A stretch of DNA of 64,000 nucleotides, taken from Casuarina equisetifolia (Eukaryota; Streptophyta; Magnoliopsida; Fagales; Casuarinaceae). Made by a program: the position numbers and the translations under genes. The stretch's first letter is position 1; each line of letters starts with the position of its first letter. The notes beneath the pieces are model-generated. The model saw nothing but the letters and a program-made list of their open reading frames with translations, had not been told where the DNA came from and searched no databases. Below are positions 12,466 through 25,049 of this stretch, one piece after another. The DNA lies in the NCBI GenBank assembly GCA_028551475.1, contig CM052359.1, forward strand, positions 5,209,583 through 5,273,582, given 5' to 3'.

Positions 12466-15400
12466 CTATTTGTATGCATACTGCGACAGGAAATCTTTCA
12501 CCTCGGATGCAACCTCATAAGCGCTCTCAACGCATCGGCCCAAAGCTACACCAGCTACGTAGTTGCCCCCAAGAAAGAGGCCTTGAGACCCAGCATCTTT
12601 GAGAGATGATTTTGCGGATTCCAGGAGATCAAAATGACCAACCAAGAACTGTGGAATGGCTTGTGGCCACACCTTCACACCTAACGAAAGTGGGTCCTTT
12701 GCGTAAGGAGTTATGAGAATTTCTCGTAAATCTCGGTCTACTGCTTCAACAAGTTCACTCTCCGTCTGTCATTCACAGAGATTGTGTTAGGAAGACTTGA
12801 AGGAAAGAAGAAACTGTGTCACATTTGCCATCTAAACATATTATATCAAAGCTCATATATGATGATGCTGAAGTTAGACCGATCATGGGTGACGTGAATA
12901 TCTAAAGCATATATAATGAACTACGGTCATACAAGAAATACTCCACTAGGCGGGAATTCCCGGTAGAATTATAGAATCTGAGGTCTGCTACTTATCTCGA
13001 AATAAATGTGGGAGTGAATCATCTCCTACTGTCCTACCTTGGACAAAATTCCCGGATTTGTAGCCCCTCCAATGTAGTTCAAAAGCAGAACCCTTCCAGC
13101 TGGTGCCCGATTGGGGAAAAGAGACGAGCTATATATGGTTCCTGCAGCACCAACGAAAATCCACTCACTGAATTTGGCAGGTTCAAAGCTTCCTTAACAG
13201 AGCAGTAGTTCTTACTATCAACCTTTTGACCGTTATATCAAGTATAAGTAGATATGAAACTTAAGTCACAGCCACAACTAAGTTATAAATTAAAGAAAAT
13301 ATACCTAAAGTCTCAACTCCTTGGCTACGTGGGTGCAATTGCCCAAACCCCTTTAATTCACCATCAATCAGGCATTCTGTTCGAATTGCTTCTTTTGGGT
13401 ATGAAATGGACACAGCTGCAACTGGTGGGTAATAAAATTTTGAAAGTGCATCCGCAGCAGGAGCCTGCAGAGAAAAAAAGGCAAATAGAGGGAAGAAAAT
13501 TAGTGGCCTTTGGCGTAAATTTATGAATCAAGGAATAGTGAACGATGCCTTTTATTTCCTAGGTGTATACTTCCATCAGCCCTATGAAATCACATTATTT
13601 ATGTAGATGGGTTAATGCTACCTCAGACTTCGATTATACAACATCAAGAACATCTCACAAGGTATGCATCATCAACAAAGGTTTTGCTGCAGAAAAATAA
13701 GTTTAGAAAACTCTGAAAGCTAAAATATCTAAGTATTTCTAAGAGACTGCACCTTCAAGTATTTACTAGCTCTCACATTGAAGGACTCAGTACACTATAA
13801 TGATACCAAATGAAACAAAGAATGACAACAAAGATTGCCATAAACTCTACCACTGGAAAGCTTTAGCCTCTGCATACAAGACACATTTTTCACAATGTAC
13901 CGAATATGCTTTGTCAAGAAGGAACAAAGTAGAGTGATCTGCACGCAATAATTCAACATGGCACAAATTCTTTCTACCTGTTAACCAAACAAACACTGAA
14001 AACCAGTGTACGATGATAACAAAATGTCACGTAAAGAAAAACAATCAAAAATGTGCACTGGACCCTTGTAAAGTAGGGCCAGAAAAGGAAAACAAAATCT
14101 CAAGGAAATTAGAAACCCAAAATAAGTATTCAAAAAATAAAGGAGTCAGCTTTCCAAAAATAATGACAACCAATAGAAAAATTGCTGATTTACCCATAAC
14201 AAATTAAATATCCCATCAATCAATTGCAATCTACATGAAGCACCATTAAGAAAGCTTAACAAAAGTTAAACCATACAGAAGATTCGACCTCAAACATAAC
14301 TCAGTCCAAACATTCCACTAGCGAGAGCAGTGATTAGAAGACCAATTCTTAAAAAGTTTATTTCCAGAAAGGAGCATACAGAGAGAGGACGCAACAAACT
14401 ACTTGCAACATAGGAAGGAACAGTCATGACAACACTTTTGCTCTGAAGAGAAACCAATCCTTGCGGTGTTTCGTATGTCAAACTATACCCTCGATCTGAT
14501 TTTCTGATACTTGAAAGCTTCCAGGACAATTTTACTTTGGCACCTAGCCTGAAACAGAATATAAGTCAGCAATCACCTTGTCATTAAATAAAGGAAATCA
14601 ATCCTACAAATAGAACATTTATCTTTTTCTACCTAATGATACCTTGTTGAGATTGCTTCTGGTAACATGGCAAGTCCCTTCCTAAAAGATCCAACCGTTT
14701 GGCCCTTTGGCTTGGGTAGACGCCTGGAAGCTAATTAAATTCAGGGCATTGAACAGAACTTTACAAATAGAATCATAAAATGATCTGCTATGATGAATAA
14801 GTACTATTACGGATCTCGAGGTGGCTTTGGAACTTTATCTCTCTCCTGGATTGTTTTGATAGTACCACCAACGATACTACCACCGTTCTGCTCTAGGTTC
14901 CAAACCTTACCAAATGCTGCTTTCATACTTAGTTTTGAAGGATCACCAGCATAGACACCTGCATATGAAAATATATTTCTGGTCAATTAAGCAGCTACTT
15001 TGGGAAAACTAGGAAGGATGAATAGAGAAGTCAAGGGAAATGCAGAATAAGAAGAGACTGGTTGTCAATACTGGCTAGGCTGCGGGGTATAACCTGAGCA
15101 AAAGGGCTCTATCAGGCGTTCAAAGACCTCATCACCAAGATTTCGACGCACAAACTCCTCAACTGATTCCTCATGCCCCTGTCACTTTTGTAATGAGAAA
15201 TTCACTTTTAAGAATGCATGAGTGAGTACTGTATGTGTGCTTCATGAAGTTGTGCAAGTATATTAGGCGCAAAATCAAAGAACCAGAGTTAAGATTAAAC
15301 AAAGAGGTGAAGAGAACAAACGGGAGGAGGAGGGCGAATGCCAAGAGCACCAAAGCCAGCCCTGAGTTTGCCACCAATGCTCATCAAGTCAAAAAACGGT

Positions 15401-16122
15401 AGGTCAGTCGGCTTGGAGGGAACTGGCCTTAATTTCCCGTTCCACAACACAAAGCGCGGCGCTTTTGGATCACCCAATACTAAGTCATCCTTTAACCCAC
15501 TATCCACCTACGATGCAATCAAAAATAACGAAACTCACTCAATCTAAATTACTTTTGCCAGAGAGATGGACAAATACACATTAGACGCGAAAGGAACAAA
15601 AATGATCAGATTCTTCAAGTGGTGAACAATTAAATTAATTGTACATAAATTAGAGAACGATCACGTTTCAAGCAACAAAAAGATTAGCATCAATTGTAAA
15701 AGAAATTAATTAATACCTACCACCATAGTAAGCATGGGATCAGAGGGCTGGAAGCTATTAGGGCCCTCTTCCCAGAGATAACCATCCCTCTGGACAGTGA
15801 TGATGTTGCCGCCAACACGGTCTCTGGCCTCCGTGACGATGAGGTTGGGAGCAACGCTGGAGTGCCTGGTGGCGAGGGCCTGAGCGATGCAGAGGCCACT
15901 GATCCCGCCGCCGACAACGACACAGTCCACAAAATCGGAGTACCCGCCCGGCACCCCGGAGGACGAGGGGGAAGAAGTGGCCGACTCCTCCTTCGCGACG
16001 GAACAGAAAATGCGGGCGCGCCTACGAGGGAACGGGTGGAAGAGAGAGGAAGAGAGCTTGGGGCGGAGGAAAAGCGGACATTGTGCGCACCACAACGAAG
16101 AGAGGTCGGTGGGGATGCTCAT
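12466..16122 (-). CDS. PPOX1: Protoporphyrinogen oxidase, chloroplast type (PPOX1)
   Basis: FAD enzyme that oxidises protoporphyrinogen IX to protoporphyrin IX, the last step shared by haem and chlorophyll synthesis; the plastid isoform is the target of diphenyl-ether herbicides. Nine exons on the minus strand: 16122-15721, 15507-15322, 15178-15094, 14958-14811, 14723-14643, 14548-14380, 13464-13305, 13141-13038 and 12765-12466, joining in frame to 544 residues (Arabidopsis PPOX1 is about 537). The start MSIPTDLSS is the first ATG of the frame; a CT repeat lies just upstream. A Ser/Arg-rich plastid transit peptide precedes the FAD-binding Rossmann motif [11 protein letters not shown], followed by ARDRVGG and EEGPNSFQP. 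The C-terminus [14 protein letters not shown]...YAYK is the conserved second FAD-contact block. The match to the family is close throughout, with no breaks. Confidence 0.97.
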
Positions 16123-16123
16123 G

Positions 16124-16126
<3 letters not shown>

Positions 16127-16155
<29 letters not shown>
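16127..16155. repeat. (GA)n / (CT)n tract in the PPOX 5' leader
   Basis: An almost perfect dinucleotide repeat begins about 5 bp upstream of the PPOX ATG and reads as CT on the coding strand. CT-rich leaders are common in plant genes. Confidence 0.9.
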
Positions 16156-16158
<3 letters not shown>

Positions 16159-16476
16159 ACCGGCGAGAACTTGCACTTGAGACGACGATTTCCAGGCGAC
16201 GCTTGGTGGTTCTCTCCGGCTATTGACCGGCGGTGATATACAGCATTCCAGATAAAATCTTTAAGGCTCAGAGACACACGAAAGTAAACGAGCTCTGACA
16301 CATTCGGGGGTACCGCGTTACTATCGCTTGACGTAAGCCTGTCTGTGCTTCGTCCTTGAAATTAAGAAAGGGTGTTATTGTAAATGAAGGGTGTGCGCTG
16401 GCGCGATGTGCAATGCGCACCCCGTGTACAGTAGGACGCGTAGGCAGTTGCGACCCACAGTTTCACATTTCATAAA

Positions 16477-16485
16477 TTTCCCGCC
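16477..16485 (+). promoter_or_regulatory. E2F-like site TTTCCCGCC
   Basis: Exact match to the plant E2F/DP consensus TTTCCCGC, in the 1.25 kb shared promoter between PPOX (ATG at 16122, leftward) and ASY3 (ATG at 17374, rightward). It lies upstream of the proposed ASY3 leader intron and could link ASY3 to pre-meiotic S phase. Use is inferred. Confidence 0.4.
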
Positions 16486-16641
16486 TCTTGTTTTCATTGT
16501 AGCAGCAGTGTTGCCGATCACGACATCCCTCCCCTGAAGCTTCGTCCTGCTCTGCCCCCGCCATCATTTGGTTCCCATATTCAGCTAAATTTTTAAAAAC
16601 TGCAGCTCTTTGGTTAGCCTTCCGCGCTCAATCAACCAGCC

Positions 16642-17328
16642 GTAAGCGACTTTTCTCTCGTCTTCTTGTCGATTTTCTCTTTCCGTTGGTTTTGGTTCGA
16701 ACGTGAACTTTTTGCACACAATCTTGTATTCACACTATTATCTCAGTTTGCTCTTCTCCCTTTGGTGTGGTATGTAAGTAAGGATCGTTGAAGATTGGAC
16801 TTGTGAATTTTGTATATTTTTTCTTGCTCGCTCAGTCTGGTGTGTGTATATATTTGATATGTGGGGTCGAAAGCCTAGAAGCCCCTTGAGGATTTCAGTT
16901 CCTGTAGTTGAATTAGCATGCGGTTTTTTTTTTCTTTTTTCTTTTTTGATGTTTGGCATCGACGGATCGATACGAAATACCACCCTCAAAGCTGGGTTTG
17001 CGAAGAATTGGGGCTTGCTTGTGCATGTTTCCTGTTGGTTCCGAGCTGATTGTAGGAGCACTTTATTAGTTACTTCGAAGTATGATTTTCTTTTCCTTGA
17101 AAGACTGTTGGTAGATGAGAAGCGGGATTGTGAGATATAAGAGTTCAGTTTTAAATCTTACGGTTTCTAGGGTGAGCCAACAGCAAAGCAACTCTCTGAA
17201 AAATTGTCGAAGATTCAAGGTTTCAGTTATTTCAGTTTGCAGCCTTTTCTATGCAACCAATCTGGATCTTTTTGGAATTTTATCCTTTCTCCTTGCTTCT
17301 TCATCTAATCTGTTTTGTTTAATTTCAG
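16642..17328 (+). other. Putative 5' UTR intron of ASY3
   Basis: A good donor (CCAGCC/GTAAGC at 16642) and a good acceptor (TTTAATTTCAG ending at 17328) flank 687 bp of T-rich sequence just upstream of the ASY3 ATG. Such leader introns are common in plants. It is inferred from splice signals only. Confidence 0.4.
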
Positions 17329-17373
17329 GACGCAGGTTTCAACCTGGTTTCTTGTTTGTTGAAGTCGCGAGTA

Positions 17374-20300
17374 ATGGAGGTTGATGCATCGCAAAATCAA
17401 CGCTTGCTGTTGGAGGTGTGCTTCAAATCGACTATTCCATCTCGTTCCTCTCTCCCTAGTTGGTGAACGGGATTATATATGTTTATTACTAGACGATAAT
17501 TCTTTGCCCCTATCGCATAAATAATCCTTCCATTAAATTTTGATAATGGCGTATGCCATATCAATTAAACTCGATGACGTTTCTTATGCGTCACGGTTGC
17601 ATCTGCTCCTGAATAATTGAATTTGATTGAAGTCTTTGTTCTGTGTTACTTAAAAATGCTTGCATCTGCTCCTGAATAATTGGATTTGATTGAAGTCTTT
17701 GTTCTGTGTTACTTAAAAACCTTGATTTGATGGAAACATTTGCTTTATTAATTTTTTGGGGGTTCCATGTGGGATGATGGAAGGAAAGGGGGTGGTGGTC
17801 TTTTTGGTACTTGCATTCAAATAAAGTTCATAGGAATAAAGAAAATAGTGGAAAGGAAATTGCAAATCTGCAGGCCTTAATTAGGTTGACAGGGGGCAAC
17901 CGTTACAAATTCTAAATATCGAACAAATTGACTCCTTTGTAGAAACATTTCTCAGGGTCAAACGAGCGACTGCCGGAGTAGTGGAAGCAATTATCACCCA
18001 TCCAGCCAATCGAGGAAGATATCTATTGGAGTTATGGTTGACTCAGTAGGTAAGGGAGGATCCAGAGCTGCAAAGGAAGATGAGGTTGCAGTGCCGATTG
18101 CTGCAAGGATGAATCTCAACGTAGGGAACTTAATTGAAGTGAAAAAGAAGGAACAAGAAGTCAGAACTCCTGGGCAGGAGAGTTCCAAATGGATTAGTAC
18201 GAGATCACCTGACCAAGAGGCACCTTTTGCAGACACTGTTCTTCATGCCGAGCAACCAGGCACTATAAGCACGCATAGCAAGCTTCATGGCCAAAAAAAT
18301 GCACAAGCAACATATTTAGGTCAGTATTTCCCCAATAAGACATCAAATTTAGAGTTTGGTGATGGTAACCACAAGAAGTTCGATGGGGTTACCGGCAAAA
18401 GGAAGGAAGTAAAGAACGCGATGACCGAGAGAGTCGAGGAATTTACATTTGCAACTACACAGGATATTCACCTTTCTAATAGAGTGCTGACAGCAGATAT
18501 AGCAGATAAAACAGAAAACAGAACCGAGACTTTGAAAATGAAGCTCTGGGAGATATTAGGCAACGTTTCTTCTCCTAATGGAGATTCCAATTCTCAGAGA
18601 CAAGGGATTATTGACAATAATTCAAAGCTGGGGCAGAATTCTGATCAGATGGGTGGTATGGCTGTCAGGCTGAGACAAAATTCTGACCCAATAGAAACTG
18701 ATTCAGAAGGTCTTGATCATACCATCAAGAGACCTGTAACTCGTTCCCTGGCCCGTAAAAGGGCTCCGTCAAAAGCGCAAGCTAAGGTGACTAAATGTGA
18801 TCCACTCACTAATAGCACACGGAAGCGTCAGGAGAAGAACATTTTCTCCTTTGAAGAAGGATATTGTAGTAGACAAGATGCTTCTATCAATGGTGGCTCG
18901 GAGTCTATGAGAAAAAATGGTGATACTAGAATTGAGCCGTGCAAGTTTTTTTCTCCTGAAAAGGATAAGATTCAGCCTCCAAGTGTGAGAGAAACAAGGT
19001 TACCTACTAAAAGAACATCATTTAGCAATAGAACGGGAGGCATTCACGATTACGTACCTGAGAATGAGCGGGAATACATTGGACTGGAGAAAAAGATCCA
19101 AGAACGAAGTTCACATCTATCACCACTGACTCACAAGACAGGTCAGCAGATGGATTTCGAGAGTCCAGAGAAGGGGGACAAACTAGGCATTGCAAATCCA
19201 TCTCCAACGGATGTTGTGGATCCACAAGGGGTCCTCCACAGTCCAGCATTTGGATTTAAAACACCCATCTCAACCTCTACCTCTACCTCTACCTCAAGTG
19301 CGAAAACAGGCCAACAGACACATGATTCCCCTACCTCAACTCCAAAGACAAACCAACCGACACATGATTCCCTTACCTCAACTCCAAAGACAGACCAACA
19401 CGTGCATGGCGTTCTCATTACTGCTCCAGCGGAGAGAATATTTAGTGTGGCAGATATTCGTAGCTTCGGGGCTCTGCAGAGTTCAAAACCAGATTATGGA
19501 TCAAATACAAAGACGAGATTTTCTGTATCCTTAATTAATACGGAGGTCATCGTGTCGCAGTTGTTCGGTTTCTGAACTGGAGTCTTGTATTTCTGCCTTT
19601 TGTTTTTGCCTTAGTGAACTTCAGCTCGTTGCAGAGGAGCTAAAATTTTCTACACCCCAAGAAGCAGCTGCTGATATTGAAGAAAAAGATACAGAAAATA
19701 GCCTTTCCGAATCAATAGCCGAGGAGGACTATGAGAGTTTGGAAGAGGATTCACCCATTAATGAGGCAGATAATGGTATGTACACTTGTCAAAGCTTGGT
19801 TTAGATGTGTGATAGGTGCATACCTACTAATGATTGCTCACTCAATTTACACAACTGTTATGAAAGTAAGTTGTAATTGAAAATGTAGCTCTTGTTACAC
19901 TAAATCTTTATCTTCTCGATCTAGGCGTTTGTGCGCTTGGAAACTTAATGTTCACGAGAAGGAAATACGAAAATGGAGCACTATCCCATAAAAAAAATCT
20001 AATTGAGCTTGGCTATGAGCACAGCTATCATTAAACATTATGGAAAATTGGAGCTTGAATTTTGTTTACTATTTTCATTATTGCTTCTGTTTTGCTTTAT
20101 TATAACACATCAGATCCTGAACTATCACTCACTTTCAAAGTAGGTAGTGTAAACACTGCAGCTGCTGACTTCTGCTAAATTTGTCAATGGTGCTTTTGAA
20201 TCTTTAGTAGATTTATGCCATTCGAAATTATCAAAAGCAGTCACTTCAAGAAAAATGAAAGTTGTTCCATCAATAATCACCTTGATAATCAAATGATAAA

Positions 20301-23183
20301 CCCTGTCCAGAGCAGATTACCTCTGAACCCTTGGTAGATCCTTTTGAAAGTGAAACGGCACTAATTAGATTCACAAGTTGAGCTCAATCTCAATCGAATA
20401 GTGGGCAAAATAGACCCATTGTAAATGAGTCTGCTGGGACCTTCTATTTACATCGCCCCTAGTATTCTCTTGGTAACTGCAGATCCTGCTTTTTAAAAGG
20501 ATCTTGTTCAGCATATCGTCCCACTCGAAATTGATATTTAGACATGCTACTGACATAACCGCTTCTACATGAACTTTATTTTTGCATTTTGGGCATTGTT
20601 ATCTATTGTTGTTGTCCTATAAATCCTTCATTTATAGGTTGGTGAAATTCGAGATGCCAGAGTGAGATGAACTGTTTAGGCTCCGAAATTTCAATAACAT
20701 TCAAGAGATTTATATAGGATTCAAACTTAAATTCAAAATTTTCAACTCAAGATCACCTGACTTGTACAGGATAGTAGCTGCGACAAAATGTGGCGTCTCT
20801 GGTGCCTGACACATTTTTCTTCTTCTCTATCTCTTATTGTTTTTGTTTTCTACCACCAAATGCACCTCTTCGGGTCATGTTTCTTTGAGTGATGATTTGT
20901 CTACTCATCTAATAGTCATCTGCAGGTTGCAGAGAAAGGGAATCATTATCTCCAGATATTGATGCTGTGGAGAAACCAAAATTCTTTCACTCTATCAAGA
21001 GGCTCCGAACCCGTGAGGGAATTAGATTGGACAATATGTGTTCCGCCTCACCTACTCCAAAAGGCATGGCTTCCCGATATATATGTACAGTGCTATTTGA
21101 TTCATCTATCACACATTGTCTTTGATTTTATGTTTCTTTTCATTAAGTTTCTCCATCTGGTTTAAATACATCCAGGGACTGGAGAAAGTAGTTGGATCCA
21201 AGAATTTTCAGAGCAAAGCCAAGAGGATCCAATGTTGAGGTTTTGTTTCTCCCTGTTATTCAAAACCGTAGAACTTCCTATTTTAAATGTGGAATACTTT
21301 CCAGACTTTGCAATCTACAAATGGTTAATTTTGTTTCACTTGTTATTGTCTTTAGGGCTGTCAAATTGTTTTCCTTGGAACTGCTAAAACTTCAAAGCAA
21401 AATTAAGTCAGAGACGACTAAAAAATCGTCTGAAATTCTGATGTCCGTTGCTGATGGAATATGTTTGCAGCTGCAGAACCTTGAGGCAGATATTCAGACA
21501 GATGTGTGGGTATTTTAAACTGGTAGCTTTCACTGCTCAGGACAATAGTTTCTAAATTCTGATCTTCATAATGTTTACAGTGGGAAACTGACAAGCCTCA
21601 GTAGGTCGAAAAGAAAACGGTTGGAGGTAAAATTTGAAGGTAACAGAGTTTCAATCAACCAGACCTTTACTTTAGAAGAGGAGATATTTAGCTGGAAGAA
21701 GCTCAAAGGGGGATTTATTTATTTATTTATTTTGCTTGCTTATTCTTGCAGAGGAACAAAAGCAATTGAAGTTGATTCATGAAAAGTTCAAAAAAGATAT
21801 TGATCAATATCTCCAGAATCGCAGAAGCATACTTGAAGGGATGGAAGCGCATCGTGAAGAGTTTAAGGGAGCTGTGGAGATGCAAAGTATGGCAAATCTC
21901 GTTGTTAATGCGCTTTTCTGTCTATCATTCTGATCATTTTAAGTTGATATTATCTGCCAAACTGTCCCTGTAATTCATATATTTGAAAATTCCATTTGAT
22001 ACACACAGAAGAACACCAAGGGCAGTTCCATGTGATATATCAGCATAATCACGGGGTTACATGAACTTTACTGAGTTGTTTTCATGAACAGAAAATGAAC
22101 GGTTTAAGACAAATGAAAAGGAAAACAAGACAACCTATAATTGTGAGTGATGACTGAAACATGTAGCAGCTGGTTACTCTGCTTGCATTTCTGCAATATA
22201 TCATGCAGAAAAAGTTAGGATATGAAACCTGACCAAGGGGGTCAAGTCATAAACCATACTGTGAAAACTACATTTGAGCAGTTACCTTATTAGGAAAACA
22301 AAAAAAGAAAAAAAAAAAAAGACGAGAGAAATATAAACAAATATTTCTTATGAACATGATAAGGATGTCCATTGGTGTTGTGGAGAAACTTTATGCAAAA
22401 CTCAATTCTATTTTATTAATTTTCATCAACAGAAGCATCGCATCGCAAGCTTCTCTCCCAAGTAGAAGGAGCAGTAGAGGCTCAACTCACTGATGCCGAA
22501 AGAAGAATTGCTGCCATCCATGAGGTAAGCCTTGTGCCCTTCTTAAGATAGAGAAATTCTGTTTGCGTTTCTCCCTGTTCTGGGCGTAATTTTATTTTGA
22601 TTTGTGTCACATGCTTATATAAGGGGGGGAAATGTGTGCTGGTAGTTCCATGTAGTGGTTGGAATCTCCTTCTGGAGGTTTCACTATCAGTTGCTCAGAA
22701 CACAAAAATTTGCAATCTCTTCTTAATGCTACACTCCTGTGATGCCAATAAGCTAGTTGAAACTAGATTTTCTCCTCCCATAAAAATAGAGTGGAGGTTG
22801 AGGTCATAGGTTTAAAAGCCACTCATAAGACTTATAACAAAACAATAAGAAGTAAAATATGTTGCTTCCATCTGAAACATTCTTCAGTGCAACAAGCATG
22901 CTGCAAAGCTAGAACATTTGAACTTCTTAGTTTCAACTTAATCCAAGGCTCACTCCTTGAGAGTGGCGTTCCAATTGCTGGAGCTGGGGCCCAGCTTTCT
23001 AGTACTATGTCCATTGAATCTAATCTCTTTCTTTAGTACTTAACTGCACAATGAATCTCGTACTGCAGAGACATCAGGTTTAATATAAGTTATTGTTCTA
23101 TTTCATTGCAGTTGGCAAGGAGAAAGATGCTCCAATTGAAACACGTGATATCTTTGTGTTTGAAGGACGACATACTAAGTTGA
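17374..23183 (+). CDS. ASY3: Meiotic chromosome axis protein ASY3
   Basis: Coiled-coil component of the meiotic chromosome axis; it binds the HORMA protein ASY1 and supports synapsis and crossover formation. Ten exons: 17374-17415, 17956-19524, 19625-19775, 20926-21084, 21176-21239, 21356-21505, 21581-21639, 21752-21886, 22433-22524 and 23112-23183, joining in frame to 830 residues (Arabidopsis ASY3 is 793). Residues 25-41 (SNYHPSSQSRKISIGV) match the Arabidopsis N-terminus almost exactly; that region contacts ASY1. Other conserved blocks are KLWEILG near 210, the NSD-IETDSE...PVTRSL block near 258-282, FSFEEG, and SPAFGFKTPIS. The C-terminal coiled coil (about 660-830) contains RAVKLF, KKSSEI, LIHEKFKKDI and KMLQLK, all aligned with ASY3. 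The exon 2/exon 3 junction is the least certain: other donors exist before 19575, but this one keeps frame. Confidence 0.93.
17597..17720 (+). repeat. 63-bp tandem duplication in ASY3 intron 1
   Basis: The 63-bp block starting TTGCATCTGCTCCTGAATAA at 17597 is repeated head-to-tail at 17660, with only one or two differences. The near identity points to a recent duplication. Confidence 0.92.
19270..19410 (+). repeat. In-frame coding repeats in ASY3 exon 2
   Basis: A CTCTAC hexamer run (about 19270-19296) encodes a Ser-Thr stretch. It is followed by a 42-bp repeat encoding KTGQQTHDSPTSTP (19303-19344), KTNQPTHDSLTSTP (19345-19386) and a partial KTDQHVHG. These fall in the fast-evolving disordered middle of ASY3 and help explain its extra length over Arabidopsis. 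Confidence 0.88.
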
Positions 23184-24337
23184 AAAGACTCCTGCTATAT
23201 AAGAAAACAGAAAACTTTTCCTAGAGTTACAGGGTCCTGAAGATATTCATAGATGCTTATATATGACTTTTAAGCCTCTGCATTCTGTAGGTAACCAATG
23301 TTGTCCTGTGACCATCTCATGCTAGGAACTGATCTTTTGAATTCTCAACTGTTCCTCAATTACACTCTTATTTGTACAGACGATTCAGTTCTCCCTAAAT
23401 GGCCCGTATAATTCGGCTAGGTTCGATGGTCTTAATGTGGAAGTTTTCCTTGTTCCTGTAGGAGAATCCTTCAAACACTACCATACAGTAGGTATCAAGA
23501 TGTAACGTAATCACACCCCAAAAGAAAGAGTAAATTTGTTTCTGAACGGAAGACCACCTTAATAGAAGCCAGTAGTTATTCTCTGCATCTGCGGCTTAGG
23601 ATTGACTTCTTGTTGGAATGCAATGGAAGTTGGGAGAACCTTTAACTCGTATGCAAGTTCAAAAAAGGAATGACAACAAAGGTTGAACAACAAATTTGCC
23701 TTCCAAGCCACATATCACTTGTACACTTTCATCCCTTGCATTGAACTCGTGACTTTTTCTTTGAGATCTTGAGACCACCTTGTGAGATGCTTCTCAATAG
23801 ATACTCAAGATGTGCAAGATTTTACCGGTTAAGGACCAGGGCTCATCTTTTCCGATGCCCCAAGATACGGTATTTGACACAATGCAAGAGTGTTTCCAGA
23901 AGGAAGCCATTTCATCAGTCGGCGAATGGTTTGAGTCATGAAGAAGGAATCTGACTACCTTTTGCGTGGTAAAGAGCAGGTGACATGAATTAGAAGATGT
24001 AGCAATGTCTCTTTTTGGATGGGTCATTATCAAATAATTATCCCAAAGTTGTGGACAGCGTGCTCTCAGGACGCTATGATACACAAGTGCATTACGCAAA
24101 GGAATGGAGAAATGTATCTCTTTCGTTTTCGTTGTCGTGTACTCTCCTGATTTGAAATCCGGGGAGTCCCCCGGTCTCTTTCCCGGAAGAGAGTATCCAC
24201 AGTATCCATTGTGAAGTACTAATCACAAATTGTGGACAATATGCACACACGACGCACCCAACGAGAGGGCCCCCCTACTTGGTCGGTTGATTTGCACGTA
24301 TCGGTTGAGAAAAGGTGCAGACAGGAAAACAGGGAGG

Positions 24338-24562
24338 CACGTGAACCTAACAGAGGAGCACATGACGAGCACGTGAATACCACCACGGATATTTTTATTT
24401 TAAATAGTGTCTATGTCAAAAAACAATTTTTTGTTCCCTGAGATTGAGAATTTGGATTTGATGTTTTGCGTAAGAGGCGTCTCGTGGGGTGGAACGTGGC
24501 AGAAGAGGTAGCCGATGGTGGGGGAGCCAAGAAAGCGTCCCCAAGGGCCCATCGCCCACGTG
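24338..24562. promoter_or_regulatory. Cluster of three G-boxes upstream of the PIF gene
   Basis: CACGTG occurs at 24338-24343, 24370-24375 and 24557-24562; the last sits in the perfect palindrome CCCACGTGGG (24555-24564). They lie about 790-1010 bp upstream of the PIF ATG. G-boxes are bound by PIFs themselves and by HY5-type bZIPs, so light-dependent cross-regulation is plausible. The distance makes use uncertain. Confidence 0.5.
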
Positions 24563-25049
24563 GGTATTTTAATCGTTTGGCTTGACGTGCCTTTTTCCCA
24601 GTGTGCAATGCTTTTCTTGCATAATCTTCATCACCAGAAAACGACAACGTGTCATTTGTCTTATCATTCCGTAGAAGGTGGTTTTTGGATAGAAATGGGA
24701 AAGAGAGAAAATTGTTGAGAGATATAGTTTTCTGCTGCTATGTCAAGTGTGCAAAAATGCTAGATTGGGATAAATTGTTTACCGAAAATGGGCAATGTCT
24801 CATTGTCATAACATATTATGCATCCAGGGTGTACTTATTAGTGTGAGAAGGACTAAAACCCAATGTAAAAATCAATGCATATCAATTTTTTTATCTTCTG
24901 GGTCCAGACGTAAAGGGGTCCATCCTCAGTCCATAAAATAGAAGGCCGAATGCTTGATTGAATGAATCTCGTGGACCACATATACAATCATACTGCGGGT
25001 TGCCCCGGGTCTCTGTTTGTGGGGGACTGAGAAGTCTCCGTCAGAGGTA

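Noticed and set aside
15862..16236. 124-residue open frame opposite PPOX exon 1
   Set aside because: It is antisense to a firmly identified exon and partly made of a GA repeat; GC-rich exon shadow.
19022..19534. Open frames on both strands within ASY3 exon 2 with repetitive composition
   Set aside because: Shadows of the in-frame 42-bp and hexamer repeats; the ASY3 frame has conserved family motifs.
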